The notes below the pieces were generated by a model. The model saw nothing but the letters and a program-made list of their open reading frames with translations. It searched no databases and was not told where the DNA came from. Both the position numbers and the translations under genes were made by a program. DNA of 64,000 bases from Streptomyces regalis (GTDB lineage Bacteria > Actinomycetota > Actinomycetes > Streptomycetales > Streptomycetaceae), in contig NZ_LLZG01000187.1 of the NCBI RefSeq assembly GCF_001509475.1, positions 1-64,000 of the forward strand, given 5' to 3'. Positions 1-7,511 of this stretch are shown piece by piece (the stretch's first letter is position 1; each line of letters begins with the position of its first letter).

Positions 1-274
1 CCCGCCGCCCCTACCCGTCCCGTCCCTGGGGGCTGCCGCCCCCAGACCCCCGCTTCGGCCCTGAACGGGCCTCGTCCTCAAACGCCGGACGGGCTGAAAT
101 GCCCGGACCGGCGCTCAGAGGCGAAGCCCTCAGCGGGTGGGTGGGGCCAGGGACGGTGTGGTCTCGCTCCTCGAACGCCGGGGGCCGATTCAGCCCCTCC
201 GGCGTTTGAGGAGCGGGGGTCCAGGGGGCAGAGCCCCCTGGGGATGGGACGGGTAGGGGCGGCGGGGGCGAAAA
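1..274. repeat. Long imperfect inverted repeat, intergenic
   Basis: The left arm (about 1-105) and right arm (about 185-274) are imperfect reverse complements. Both carry a GC-only outer block beginning CCCGCCGCCCCTACCCGTCC and an inner block with CTCAAACGCCGG, and a shorter CTCGAACGCCGG half-copy sits near 169-181. Nothing in 1-400 looks like a gene; the open frames here are by-products of the GC-rich palindrome. Related palindromes built on TCAAACGCCGGA are common between Streptomyces genes (known from general experience). The role is unknown: terminator, mRNA-end structure or mobile palindrome are all possible. The left end is cut by the window. Confidence 0.8.
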
Positions 275-400
275 ACCTCTGCGGCGATCCCACGTCACCC
301 GGACGGCTCGGCGCGCTGGTGGTCGTACTCCCGGGGTGATGCCTTAAGAGCACGCACCCGACCTTGAGCGCACGCCTGACCCCAGCCCAGGAGGCCCGCG

Positions 401-1252
401 ATGCCCCGTCCCCCGGCCCGCGCCGTCGTCGCCTCGACGCTCTCGGCAGCCACCCTGCTGACCACCGCCTCCGCCTGCTCCCTCGCCGGACCGGAGAGGG
501 CGGTCCCGGCCGCCCCCGCCGCGGTCTCCCCAGCGGCCACCGCCACCGGGCCCCCGACCCCCGCTGCCGCCCCGACCCTCACCGAAGCGCAGGCCCGGGC
601 CGCCCTCATCACCGAGGCCGACCTCGGGGAACCCTGGGTCCCCACCCGGGGCGTAGCCACCTGGCGGGACGCCATGCTCAAGGCGAGCGCCGAGTCGGCC
701 GAGTGCCGGCGGCTGCTCGACGCCCTGTACGCGGAGGAGCTGTTCGGGCCCGACGCCCGTACGCGCGCCTCGGTCGGTCTGGACGACGAGTACGACGAGG
801 CCCAGTTGCGCTACCAGGTGGTGGCCCATCGGCCCGCGGAGGTGGACCGGACGTTGGAGTGGCTGGGCAGCCTGCCGCGCACGTGCGGGCAGTTCATGGC
901 CAGGACCGTGCGCGGCGGCCTGATGACCGTGGAGGTCGGCGAGGCGCAGATGCCGGAGGTCGGCGACGCCCGGCGGGGCCTGCACATCGTCCTCAGCGGC
1001 GTCTCCGAGGACGAGAGCGAGGACGGGAGCGAGGACGGGAGCGAGGGCGAGGACGAGAGCGACGACGAGGGCGAGGAAGCACCTACACCCACGCTCACCC
1101 TCCACGTCGCCGCCGTCCGCGTCGGCGACGACGCCATCACCGTCACCAACGGCGGCCTCGGCAAGGTACCGGGCGACGCCACCCTGGCCGCCGTCGAGCT
1201 CGGCGCCCAACGCCTGGCGGAGGTCAGGAAACGGGGGCGGGTGGAGGTCTGA
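401..1252 (+). CDS. Secreted lipoprotein with acidic tract
   Basis: This is a predicted lipoprotein of 283 residues. An Arg-containing N-terminus and hydrophobic stretch lead to a lipobox (TTASAC) with the lipidated Cys at about residue 26, followed by an Ala/Pro/Thr linker to about residue 60. The folded part runs from about residue 63, has two or three Cys, and is interrupted by an Asp/Glu/Ser/Gly tract (about 205-226) made of near-repeats of EDGSEDGS. The size and layout resemble actinobacterial extracellular sensor-like lipoproteins (PknH-C-like), but I cannot confirm the family. The ATG at 401 is chosen because of the AGGAGG at 389-394. The gene stands alone, after the inverted repeat and convergent with the next gene. 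Function unknown. Confidence 0.8.
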   Translation: MPRPPARAVVASTLSAATLLTTASACSLAGPERAVPAAPAAVSPAATATGPPTPAAAPTLTEAQARAALITEADLGEPWVPTRGVATWRDAMLKASAESAECRRLLDALYAEELFGPDARTRASVGLDDEYDEAQLRYQVVAHRPAEVDRTLEWLGSLPRTCGQFMARTVRGGLMTVEVGEAQMPEVGDARRGLHIVLSGVSEDESEDGSEDGSEGEDESDDEGEEAPTPTLTLHVAAVRVGDDAITVTNGGLGKVPGDATLAAVELGAQRLAEVRKRGRVEV

Positions 1253-1280
1253 CCTCCTGTGTCAGACCATGCGCTCTGCA

Positions 1281-1556
1281 CTAGCCCATACGCTCGACCG
1301 CGTCCTTGGCCTCCTTCAAGCCCACCCCCGTGATCTCCCGATAGACCTTGATCGCCTGGATCTTCTTGTCGTTCCGCAGGAGCGCGAGGACCTCGTCCAT
1401 CCGTGGCTCCTCCTCGCGAAGCCCCAAGTGATCAAGAACCAGGTCGAGTTTGCGCTCGACCCGGGCAACCCGCTGATCCGTCTGGGAAATCCTGCTCTGG
1501 ATGGTGATGATGCCCACGAACGCGGCCAGTACCAAGAAGAGACCCACTATGTCCAT
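1281..1556 (-). CDS. Membrane-anchored ribosomal L7/L12 C-terminal-like protein
   Basis: A 91-residue protein. Residues 1-20 form a membrane segment (VGLFLVLAAFVGIITI), followed by a short helical stretch. The C-terminal half reads like the C-terminal domain of ribosomal protein L7/L12: KKIQAIKVYREITGVGLKEA, then KDAVERMG, the same order as the translation-factor-binding face of L12. True L12 has an N-terminal dimerisation domain, which here is replaced by a membrane anchor, so this is not the ribosomal stalk protein. Such anchored L12-CTD proteins are frequent in Streptomyces and their role is unknown. It may bind a protein partner at the membrane (inference). Confidence 0.8.
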   Translation of the reverse strand: MDIVGLFLVLAAFVGIITIQSRISQTDQRVARVERKLDLVLDHLGLREEEPRMDEVLALLRNDKKIQAIKVYREITGVGLKEAKDAVERMG

Positions 1557-1586
1557 GGTCGACGATCTTAGAAGGGCCCGCAGGAC

Positions 1587-2330
1587 CTAATCCCGGTCGA
1601 ACCGCACCCGGTGTTCCACCACGTCCCGTGCCACGTCCAGTGCCGTACTCCCGCCCGCGAACGCGTGGGCCCGCAGCCGTGCCAGCGCCTCGTCCGTGCC
1701 GACGCCCAGCTGGGCCATGATCATGCCGGCGGCCTGGTAGACCTGGTCGTGGTCGGTGGCGAGGCCGCTCAGCCACCGTTCGCCGCCCGGGTCGCCCGTT
1801 TCCTCCGCGCGCGGCAGCGCCATCAGCGCCACGGTCATCATCGCGGCCACCAGCCGCGCCGTCCGCAGGTCCCGGCCGTTGAGGTCGCCGGGGGTGTCGC
1901 AGTACAGGTCGAGCGTGCCGACGCACACCGTGTCGCTGCCGAGCGGCATCGAGTACACCGCCCGCACCCCGGCGGCCGTGGCCTGCTGGGCGAAGACCGG
2001 CCAGCGCAGTACGTCCCGCCCGGCCGTCAGGTCGCAGGCCAGCACGGGCACACCGCTCTGCGCGGCGGACTGGCAGGGGCCGTCGCCCAAGGTGGCCTGG
2101 ATCTCGGTCACATACGCGGCCTGCGCACTGCTGGCGCCCAGCTGCACGGGCATGCCGTCACTGTGCAGCGACACGCTCGCGCCGGTCACGGGCAGCAGCT
2201 CGACGGCGACATCGCACAGCCGCGCCGGGATCTCGCTGGGTCCGACACCGCGTACGCCGTCGGCGATCGCTTCCGCGGCACCGGTCCGCTCTCGTCCCCG
2301 CTCATCACGATGACCGTCTTTGGGCCGCAC
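1587..2330 (-). CDS. GAF and ANTAR domain regulator
   Basis: A predicted soluble RNA-binding antiterminator of 247 residues. A GAF sensory domain covers about residues 30-165, with the typical core GDGPCQSAAQSG followed by WPVFAQQA and GTLDLYCD. An ANTAR domain follows at about 178-240 (QAAGMIMAQLGVGTDEALAR). ANTAR proteins bind paired hairpins in nascent RNA and suppress termination (family knowledge). The GTG start at 2330 is chosen because GAGGAGG lies five bases upstream; the frame stays open for 61 more codons but has no better site. No hairpin target is obvious beside it, so it probably acts elsewhere. The signal sensed by the GAF domain is unknown. Confidence 0.9.
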   Translation of the reverse strand: MRPKDGHRDERGRERTGAAEAIADGVRGVGPSEIPARLCDVAVELLPVTGASVSLHSDGMPVQLGASSAQAAYVTEIQATLGDGPCQSAAQSGVPVLACDLTAGRDVLRWPVFAQQATAAGVRAVYSMPLGSDTVCVGTLDLYCDTPGDLNGRDLRTARLVAAMMTVALMALPRAEETGDPGGERWLSGLATDHDQVYQAAGMIMAQLGVGTDEALARLRAHAFAGGSTALDVARDVVEHRVRFDRD

Positions 2331-2526
2331 GGCAGCCTCCTCATGAGAGCGGCCTGCTGGATCCAGGGCTCTCGGGTGGCCGTTCCACCACTCGCCCGGA
2401 CGCCGCCCGACTACCCGTGGCGCGCCCCGCGAAACCCGGCGGCCCGGTAGCCCCGGGGGGCGCGGGGCTGTCGAACACGCGGCTACAGCCGCGCGGGCTC
2501 GACCGGCCACCACTGCGAGCGGCGCG

Positions 2527-3228
2527 TCACCGCTTCTCGTACGGCTTCGCGGGCTGCGCGACCCGCCGCACCGACGCCGCGTCCAGAACGGGCGGCCACG
2601 CCTCGTCCGTGCCGGGCGCGCCCTCGGGGTGCCAGGTACCGGTGACGGCGACCCAGGCGACGAGGAGGCGGGTGACGTACCAGGTGCCGTCGCCGGCGCG
2701 GGTGACGAAGCCGGTCAGCCGGACCGTGCGGCCGGCCAGCGACCGTCCGCTGTCGTAGATCGCCCGCGAGCTGAACTCGGCGAGTGTCAGCTCCACTGGG
2801 TTCCCGGACGCCGGCGCGGGGAAGGCCCCGACCCCTTGCGCCGCCTGCTGCGCGGCCTCGCGATCGGCGCTGTACGAGCCGAGGGCGGGCGGCGGGGAGA
2901 GGAGGAGCGCGAGGGCGGGGAGGGTGAGGAGCCAGGCGAGGCGGGGGCTATGGTGGCCGCCGTGCTGATCGTGGGCGTGGGAATCGTCGCCGGACTCGTC
3001 GTGCTCGCCGTGCTCTGTGTGCCGGCCCTGCTCGGCGTGCGGTTCCTGTTTCGGTCGCCCGACGACCGCCGCGGCCACCGCCAGCAGCACCAGCAGGAAC
3101 CCGGACACGACCAGGTATGGCCGTAGTCCCGCCTGCACGTACCGCAGATACAGCTCGCTGAACAGCGAGATCCGCAGGATCGCCGCGCCCGTCAGAAGCA
3201 GCACTGCCGCCGGTCCGTAGCGCCTCAC
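2527..3228 (-). CDS. TIGR03943-family permease partner, internally deleted
   Basis: A 233-residue membrane protein with helices at about residues 8-25, 34-56 and 95-110 and a His/Asp-rich loop between them (HAEQGRHTEHGEHDESGDDS). The soluble C-terminal part matches the TIGR03943 (YcgQ-like) subunit that pairs with a DUF318-type permease, for example LTGFVTRAGDGTWYVTRLLV and VTGTWHP. Family members carry a conserved Cys-Cys-Ala-Asp-Ala segment between those two motifs. Here they are fused directly (RLLVAWVAVTG), implying an in-frame loss of roughly 20 residues. The GTG start overlaps the stop of the upstream permease remnant (GTGA). With the permease destroyed and the core motif gone, it is probably non-functional. 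Confidence 0.8.
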   Translation of the reverse strand: MRRYGPAAVLLLTGAAILRISLFSELYLRYVQAGLRPYLVVSGFLLVLLAVAAAVVGRPKQEPHAEQGRHTEHGEHDESGDDSHAHDQHGGHHSPRLAWLLTLPALALLLSPPPALGSYSADREAAQQAAQGVGAFPAPASGNPVELTLAEFSSRAIYDSGRSLAGRTVRLTGFVTRAGDGTWYVTRLLVAWVAVTGTWHPEGAPGTDEAWPPVLDAASVRRVAQPAKPYEKR

Positions 3229-3440
3229 AGCAGCCAGCACCCCACCAGCGCGCTGCTCACCACGGCCACCACCCAGGTCACGGACGAGAACCGCAGGGCG
3301 AAGGATCGTCCGAAAGTGCCCGCCTGGAGGGCGATCAGCTTCAGGTCCACCATCGGGCCGACCACCATGAACGCCAGCCGCGCGGTCGGCGGGAACCCGC
3401 TCAGTGAGGCGGCGACGAACGCGTCCGCCTCGCTGGGGGC
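3225..3440 (-). pseudogene. C-terminal remnant of DUF318-type permease
   Basis: Reading the minus strand down to the TGA at 3227-3225 gives about 70 codons with clear permease character: SEADAFVAASLSGF, ARLAFMVVGPMVDLKLIAL and a last membrane helix ending ALVGCWLL. These are the C-terminal motifs of the permease that normally accompanies TIGR03943 proteins, which is about 300 residues or more. Upstream the frame reaches a stop at 3491-3489 with no usable start, and the adjoining DNA (3441-3523) shows no permease sequence. The first three quarters of the gene are therefore missing. The remnant keeps its GTGA overlap with the next gene, showing the original operon structure. Confidence 0.8.
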
Positions 3441-3523
3441 GGGCGGGACGCAGGCCGACCCGGGCGGTCTGCGGGTGGTCTGGGTTCTTCACGCAGGGGG
3501 CTGGGCTTGCGCAGGGGCGGTGC

Positions 3524-4873
3524 TCACAGAGGGGGCTGGGCGGGGGCCGGGCCGAGGGTGGTGGTGCCTGGGGCCGTGCGGTGGCCCAGGCCCGTCCGGT
3601 ACGCGTCCAGGGCTGCCTCCACCCGTCCCGTGCGGCGCAGCAGGTCACCCAGCAGGCGGCACAGGTCGGCCAGGTCGCCGGCCGCTCCCGCGCGCTCCAG
3701 GAGGCTGAGGGCGCGGACGTAGTGCTCCTCGGCGGTCTCGGTGTCGTGGGCGTCCTCGGCGATGATGCCGAGGAGGCGGTGGGCGGCTGCGGAGTGGAGG
3801 GCGCCGCGTTCCGGGCTGAGGTGGCTGAGCACCTCGTGGAGGAGGGCGGCGGCCTCGTCGGACTTGCCGCGCCGGTGCAGTACGTCGGCGAGTTCGACGG
3901 CGACCTGGCTGGTGTAGAGGGCGGCGCGCTGAGCGGTGAGCATGGAGCGGGCCTCGCGCAGTTCGGCCTCGGCGCGCTCCAGCTCGCCGTTCTGTGCGCA
4001 GACGTAGCCGCGCATCCAGTGGCAGTTGGCGAGTTCGGTACGGATCTGGAGTTGCCGGTACAGCTCGGCGGCCTTGGCGAGGGAGGCGTCGGCCTCCGCG
4101 ACCCGCCCCTCGGCGAGGAGGGTGCGGGCGACGGACCGGTGCATACGGGCGACCAGGGCCGGGTCCGCCGCCTGCGGGGCGAGGGCGAGGGCGTACTCGG
4201 CGGCCTGGGCGGCGCGGGCGTGGACGCCCATGTCCATGTAGGGGCCGATGACGCTGGCGTAGAGGAGGAGCAGCGCGTCGGGGTCGTGCAGGCCGCCGCG
4301 GTTCAGCTCGTCGAGGGTGGATTCGAGGAGGTAGACGGCGTAGCGGAGCTCCCCGGCGAGGTAGTGGGACACGGCCCTCCCGCGCAGGGCCGGGACCCGG
4401 GCGGGCAGTGGGGCGTCGGCTTCGGCGAGCACCTGCTCGGCCCGCTCGAAGTGACGTCGGGCGGAGTCGAGTTCGCCGGTGTCGATGCCGCATTCACCGA
4501 GTCCGAGCAGCGCGACCGCCTGCTCCTCGGCGAAGCCGTGCGCCTGCGCCTCCGCGAGCAGCGCGGCGTACTGCCCGGCCGCCGCCTCCGCATCGCCGGT
4601 GGCGAGGGCGCGCTGGGCCTCGGTCAGCCGCAGGCGCAGGTCCGTGACGAGGTGTGCGGGGCGCCCGGTGGCGAGTTCCTCGAAGGCGACGCCGAGCCGC
4701 TCGGCGATGTGCCGTAACGCGTCGTCGGAGGCGCGGACGCGGCCCGCCTCCAGGGTGGAGATGTAGGCCGGGGTGTACGCCGGTTCCGCCAGCTGCTTCT
4801 GCGTCAGTCCGCGGTCGGCCCGCAACTGCTGCACTCTTCGCCCGATGGTCTCCGGGTCGTCACGGTCCGACAT
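3524..4873 (-). CDS. XRE-type HTH regulator with TPR array
   Basis: A 449-residue transcriptional regulator. The N-terminal Cro/C1-type helix-turn-helix lies at about residues 10-68 (LTQKQLA, AYISTLEAGRVRASD). The remainder is a helical TPR-like array with repeated Ala/Leu-rich pairs such as DAEAAAGQYAALLAEAQ and ARRHFERAEQVLAEA. This architecture is common in Streptomyces and usually senses a small molecule or peptide through the TPR part (family knowledge). It is transcribed away from 4981, where a secreted-protein gene has been beheaded, so its natural target is probably gone. A perfect inverted repeat at 4930-4959 in its own promoter region is a likely operator. The 3' end abuts the deleted permease region. 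Confidence 0.88.
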   Translation of the reverse strand: MSDRDDPETIGRRVQQLRADRGLTQKQLAEPAYTPAYISTLEAGRVRASDDALRHIAERLGVAFEELATGRPAHLVTDLRLRLTEAQRALATGDAEAAAGQYAALLAEAQAHGFAEEQAVALLGLGECGIDTGELDSARRHFERAEQVLAEADAPLPARVPALRGRAVSHYLAGELRYAVYLLESTLDELNRGGLHDPDALLLLYASVIGPYMDMGVHARAAQAAEYALALAPQAADPALVARMHRSVARTLLAEGRVAEADASLAKAAELYRQLQIRTELANCHWMRGYVCAQNGELERAEAELREARSMLTAQRAALYTSQVAVELADVLHRRGKSDEAAALLHEVLSHLSPERGALHSAAAHRLLGIIAEDAHDTETAEEHYVRALSLLERAGAAGDLADLCRLLGDLLRRTGRVEAALDAYRTGLGHRTAPGTTTLGPAPAQPPL

Positions 4874-4929
4874 CGCTCAATGCCCCCAACTCGCCCTGCG
4901 CCTCTTGCCGTTCGAGCCCGACGACCCTA

Positions 4930-4959
4930 GGTTAAACCGAGTATTAAGCACGTTTAACC
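4930..4959. promoter_or_regulatory. Perfect inverted repeat, likely operator of HTH-TPR regulator
   Basis: GGTTAAAC (4930-4937) and its exact reverse complement GTTTAACC (4952-4959) are separated by 14 bases. They lie between the divergent regulator (start 4873) and the truncated gene at 4981. The AT-rich arms stand out in this GC-rich DNA. The site is probably bound by the adjacent regulator; this is inferred from position only. Confidence 0.6.
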
Positions 4960-4980
4960 CATGGCTGTTGCGAGGTCGCC

Positions 4981-5208
4981 GTGCAGGAACGCACCAGCAC
5001 AACCGAGCGCTACACCCGGGGCTTCGCCGCCGCGGTGATCGCCGTGGCGACGCTGATTCTGGCGGCGAACGCGGGCCCAGCCCGGGCGTCAGTCCTTCAT
5101 GCCCAGGACGCGGAGCGGGCTCAGAACTCCGCGGTGTCCAGCTCGAACCCGAGTGGGGCGGGCAACGGCACGGTGAGGCCCAGCTTGTACTTGGGGCTCT
5201 TGGCGTAA
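4981..5208 (+). pseudogene. Beheaded secreted-protein gene: signal peptide only
   Basis: From the GTG at 4981 the first 37 codons form a convincing signal peptide: a charged start (QERTSTTERYTR), a hydrophobic core (FAAAVIAVATLILAA) and an Ala-X-Ala end (GPARAS). After that the frame runs antisense through the 3' end of the Uma2 gene (from 5121) and stops at 5208 with no protein-like character. The natural reading is a divergent exported protein (hydrolase or protease type is common beside such regulators) whose body was lost, leaving its promoter and leader. The exact family cannot be told from the leader. Confidence 0.6.
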
Positions 5209-5771
5209 TCGTCGCCGGACGGGTCGGAGTAGACGGTGACCTCCGCCTCCTCCCGGTCGATCAGCAGGTAGACGGGGATGCCGGCGCGGGCGTAGCCGTG
5301 CATCTTCTTTTCGCGATCGCGGGCAGCGGTGCTGTTGGAGGTGACCTCGGCGACCAGGACGACGCCCGACGGCTCGTGCCACTCCTCCTGGTCGCCGAAG
5401 CTGCCCTTGGGGGCGATAACCAGATCAGGGATGACGTGGCCGCTCTCGGAGGCGCCGGGGACGTTCAGACCAATGCCTGTGTAGCGGCCCGATCCCTTGT
5501 CATGGTCCCGGACCTGGCCACTGAGCTCTGACACGATCTCTTCGTGCTCCCCGTTAGCCGGTGGCGTCACGTGGATCTCCCCTTCGATCAACTCCACGCG
5601 CCAGCCCCTGGGGGCCGCCGCACTGATGCGCTCGAAGGCTGTCTCTGTGCTCGAATCCGAGTTGTCGGTCACGCCGCTGTCCGCGTCGCTGTCGCCGTCC
5701 GGGTCGTCATACGGACCGTGAATGGCCTCGCCCTGATACCCCGGCACGATGATCGGCTCCGCCACCGCCAT
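5121..5771 (-). CDS. Uma2-family PD-(D/E)XK nuclease-like protein
   Basis: A 216-residue protein of the Uma2/DUF820 family, a widespread set of predicted restriction-endonuclease-fold proteins with no settled role. The N-terminal 45 residues are an Asp/Ser/Gly-rich extension (DDPDGDSDADSG). The family core follows: RVELIEGEIHVTPP, then the catalytic-type motifs VIPDLVIA (Asp) and VLVAEVTS (Glu), and a Tyr-containing segment YARAGIPVYLLIDRE. All expected acidic positions are present. It is monocistronic, and its 3' end overlaps the decayed frame from 4981. Uma2 genes multiply in cyanobacteria and actinobacteria; a mobile-element or defence link is only a suggestion. Confidence 0.88.
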   Translation of the reverse strand: MAVAEPIIVPGYQGEAIHGPYDDPDGDSDADSGVTDNSDSSTETAFERISAAAPRGWRVELIEGEIHVTPPANGEHEEIVSELSGQVRDHDKGSGRYTGIGLNVPGASESGHVIPDLVIAPKGSFGDQEEWHEPSGVVLVAEVTSNSTAARDREKKMHGYARAGIPVYLLIDREEAEVTVYSDPSGDDYAKSPKYKLGLTVPLPAPLGFELDTAEF

Positions 5772-5888
5772 GACAAACCTCCTTCGCTCGACGCGACCCT
5801 CCCAGGGTAGACGTGGAGCTCACACAAGGAATCCGGAGCCGTTCACTCGAACGAGTGTGCTGTTACGTTTCCGCTCGGTCCGGGCCGG

Positions 5889-6158
5889 TCAGGACCCGGC
5901 GACGTGCTCCACGAACGCGCGGTACGCCTCCGGGGAGAGCGTGAGGATGCCGGCGTCCGGGTCCTTGGAGTCGCGGACGGCGATGTGGGGGGTGAGGTCG
6001 ACGACCTCGACGCATTCGCCGCCGCTGGTGCCGCTGTACGACGACTTACGCCATGCGGCGCCGCCGAGGGGGGCACATTCGACGCAATCGCCGCCGCTGG
6101 TGCCGCTGTAGCTGGACTTACGCCACGCCGCTGCCTTCAGCTGCTGGCTGGTCTCCAT
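5889..6158 (-). CDS. DUF397 protein with duplicated N-terminal motif
   Basis: An 89-residue DUF397 protein, the small partner usually encoded beside Scr1-type HTH regulators. The opening motif AAWRKSSYSGTSGG appears twice, at about residues 10-24 and 35-49. The first copy is followed by CVECAPL and the second by the complete domain (CVEVVDL, IAVRDSKDP, LTLSPEAYRAFVEHV). A normal DUF397 protein has one copy, so this is an internal tandem duplication. The start overlaps the end of the upstream regulator by 41 bases, so the pair is translationally coupled. Members of this family can act as antitoxin-like or developmental partners of the regulator (family knowledge, not general). Confidence 0.9.
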   Translation of the reverse strand: METSQQLKAAAWRKSSYSGTSGGDCVECAPLGGAAWRKSSYSGTSGGECVEVVDLTPHIAVRDSKDPDAGILTLSPEAYRAFVEHVAGS

Positions 6159-6966
6159 AGCGTTCCTCCATCACGCGGGCGATCAGGGCCGCCGATTCCC
6201 GCTCGGAGAGGGCAGCGGCCTGAAGGCGAGCGTAACCGACCGAACGCTCCCTGATGACCTGCGGGTTGGCCGTCATGTGCCCCTGGTCGTAGCTCTCGCT
6301 GTAGTGGATGTCCGGGTCGTCATCGAAGCGCAGGAGATTGAACGAGCCCATCATCCCCGCGTGGGCGCCCACGTCGAACGGCAGCACCTGGATGTGCACC
6401 CACGAGTCGTCCCGGAAGCTCAACAGGCGGCCGAGTTGCTTTCGCATCACCTGGCGGCTGCCCACAGTCTGCAACAGCACCGACTCGTCCAGGATGACCC
6501 ACAGCGCGGGCGGTTGCTCCCGCTGCAGAATGCGCTGCCGGTCCATGCGGGCCGCGACCATCTCCTCGGCCTTGTCCGCATGGTCGAAGCTCAGCAGCGC
6601 CTCTGCGTACTCCGGCGTCTGGAGAAGCCCGTCCACCAGCTGGCACTGGTACTTGGAGATGTACGTCGCCTTCGCCTCCATCTCCGCGTACGCCTGAAAC
6701 CACGTCGGCAGTTGGCTTCGCAGCACCAGCCCGACCAGCCGCGAAAAGCACCCGTCCGTCATCAGCGCCGCATCCGCCCGCTCGGCGAACTCCCGCGTCG
6801 GCACCTTGTGGGCGGTCTCGATCTGGCCGATCAGCGACCCGGTGCAGAAGATGCAGTCGCCGAGCGCCTGTTGGGACATCCCGGCAGACTCCCGGTACCG
6901 GCGAAGCTCGAAACCGAAGTAGTCCAACGGCGATGCGGTGGGGTCGAGTTGGCGGATGTTGGGCAT
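6118..6966 (-). CDS. Scr1-family HTH regulator (DUF5753)
   Basis: A 282-residue regulator. The HTH_31-type helix-turn-helix covers about residues 12-70 (YRESAGMSQQALGDCIF, SLIGQIETAHKVPTREF). The DUF5753 effector domain fills the rest, with the usual landmarks LVDGLLQTPEYAEALL, LWVILDESVLLQTVGS, VHIQVLPFDVGAHAGM and YSESYDQGH. It is the standard partner of the downstream DUF397 gene, which it overlaps, and of the divergent ATPase at 7053. Such triads recur many times per Streptomyces genome and influence development or antibiotic production (family knowledge). The divergent gap 6967-7052 must hold both promoters. Confidence 0.93.
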   Translation of the reverse strand: MPNIRQLDPTASPLDYFGFELRRYRESAGMSQQALGDCIFCTGSLIGQIETAHKVPTREFAERADAALMTDGCFSRLVGLVLRSQLPTWFQAYAEMEAKATYISKYQCQLVDGLLQTPEYAEALLSFDHADKAEEMVAARMDRQRILQREQPPALWVILDESVLLQTVGSRQVMRKQLGRLLSFRDDSWVHIQVLPFDVGAHAGMMGSFNLLRFDDDPDIHYSESYDQGHMTANPQVIRERSVGYARLQAAALSERESAALIARVMEERYGDQPAAEGSGVA

Positions 6967-7052
6967 GCGGCGGTCACCCCCAGGTCAGAACGCGGCGCGG
7001 CGTTCATTTCGGTCTATAGCCGAGAGTAACCACATGACTCCACGCTGCTGGC

Positions 7053-7484
7053 ATGAATCACGTAACCGACCAGCAGGAGCCAGGACTTGGCGCCAGGTAC
7101 GGCACCGACTTCGCCCTGGGCGAGCACTCCGCCCGGCACCTGCGCCGCATCCTCCGCGTGTATCTCGCCGCCTGGGAGATGGCCGACCTGTACGACTGCG
7201 CCGCCCTCGCCCTCACCGAGCTGACCGCCAACGTCGTACGCCACACCGCCGACCGGCGCGCCGCGGTGCTGATCCTGCGGCGAGGTGAGGAGCGGGGGCT
7301 GCGTGTCGAGGTGACCGACACGAGCCCGTTCCCGCCGTTGTCCACAGCTGTGGACGAGCTCGGCGAGAACGGGCGTGGAGTGATGATCGTAGGGGCCGTC
7401 ACGGACCGGTGGGGGTGGGTCCCCTTGACCGACCGGCCCGGCAAGACCGTCTGGTTCGAGTGTGACGTCAAGAGACCCGAATAG
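7053..7484 (+). CDS. HATPase-domain anti-sigma-type protein
   Basis: A 143-residue single-domain ATP-binding protein of the HATPase_c_2 (RsbW/SpoIIAB-like) group. The N box is at ALTELTANVVRHT (about residues 50-62), the G1-like box at VTDTSPFPP and the G2 box at ENGRGVMIVGAV. These proteins bind sigma factors or their regulators and may phosphorylate an anti-anti-sigma factor (family knowledge). The gene is divergent from the Scr1 regulator and DUF397 gene, the usual association. The ATG at 7053 lies 86 bases from the regulator start and has no strong ribosome site, so translation may be leaderless or weak. Confidence 0.9.
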   Translation: MNHVTDQQEPGLGARYGTDFALGEHSARHLRRILRVYLAAWEMADLYDCAALALTELTANVVRHTADRRAAVLILRRGEERGLRVEVTDTSPFPPLSTAVDELGENGRGVMIVGAVTDRWGWVPLTDRPGKTVWFECDVKRPE

Positions 7485-7511
7485 CGCCGGACAACGCCGA
7501 CTCGGCTCTGG

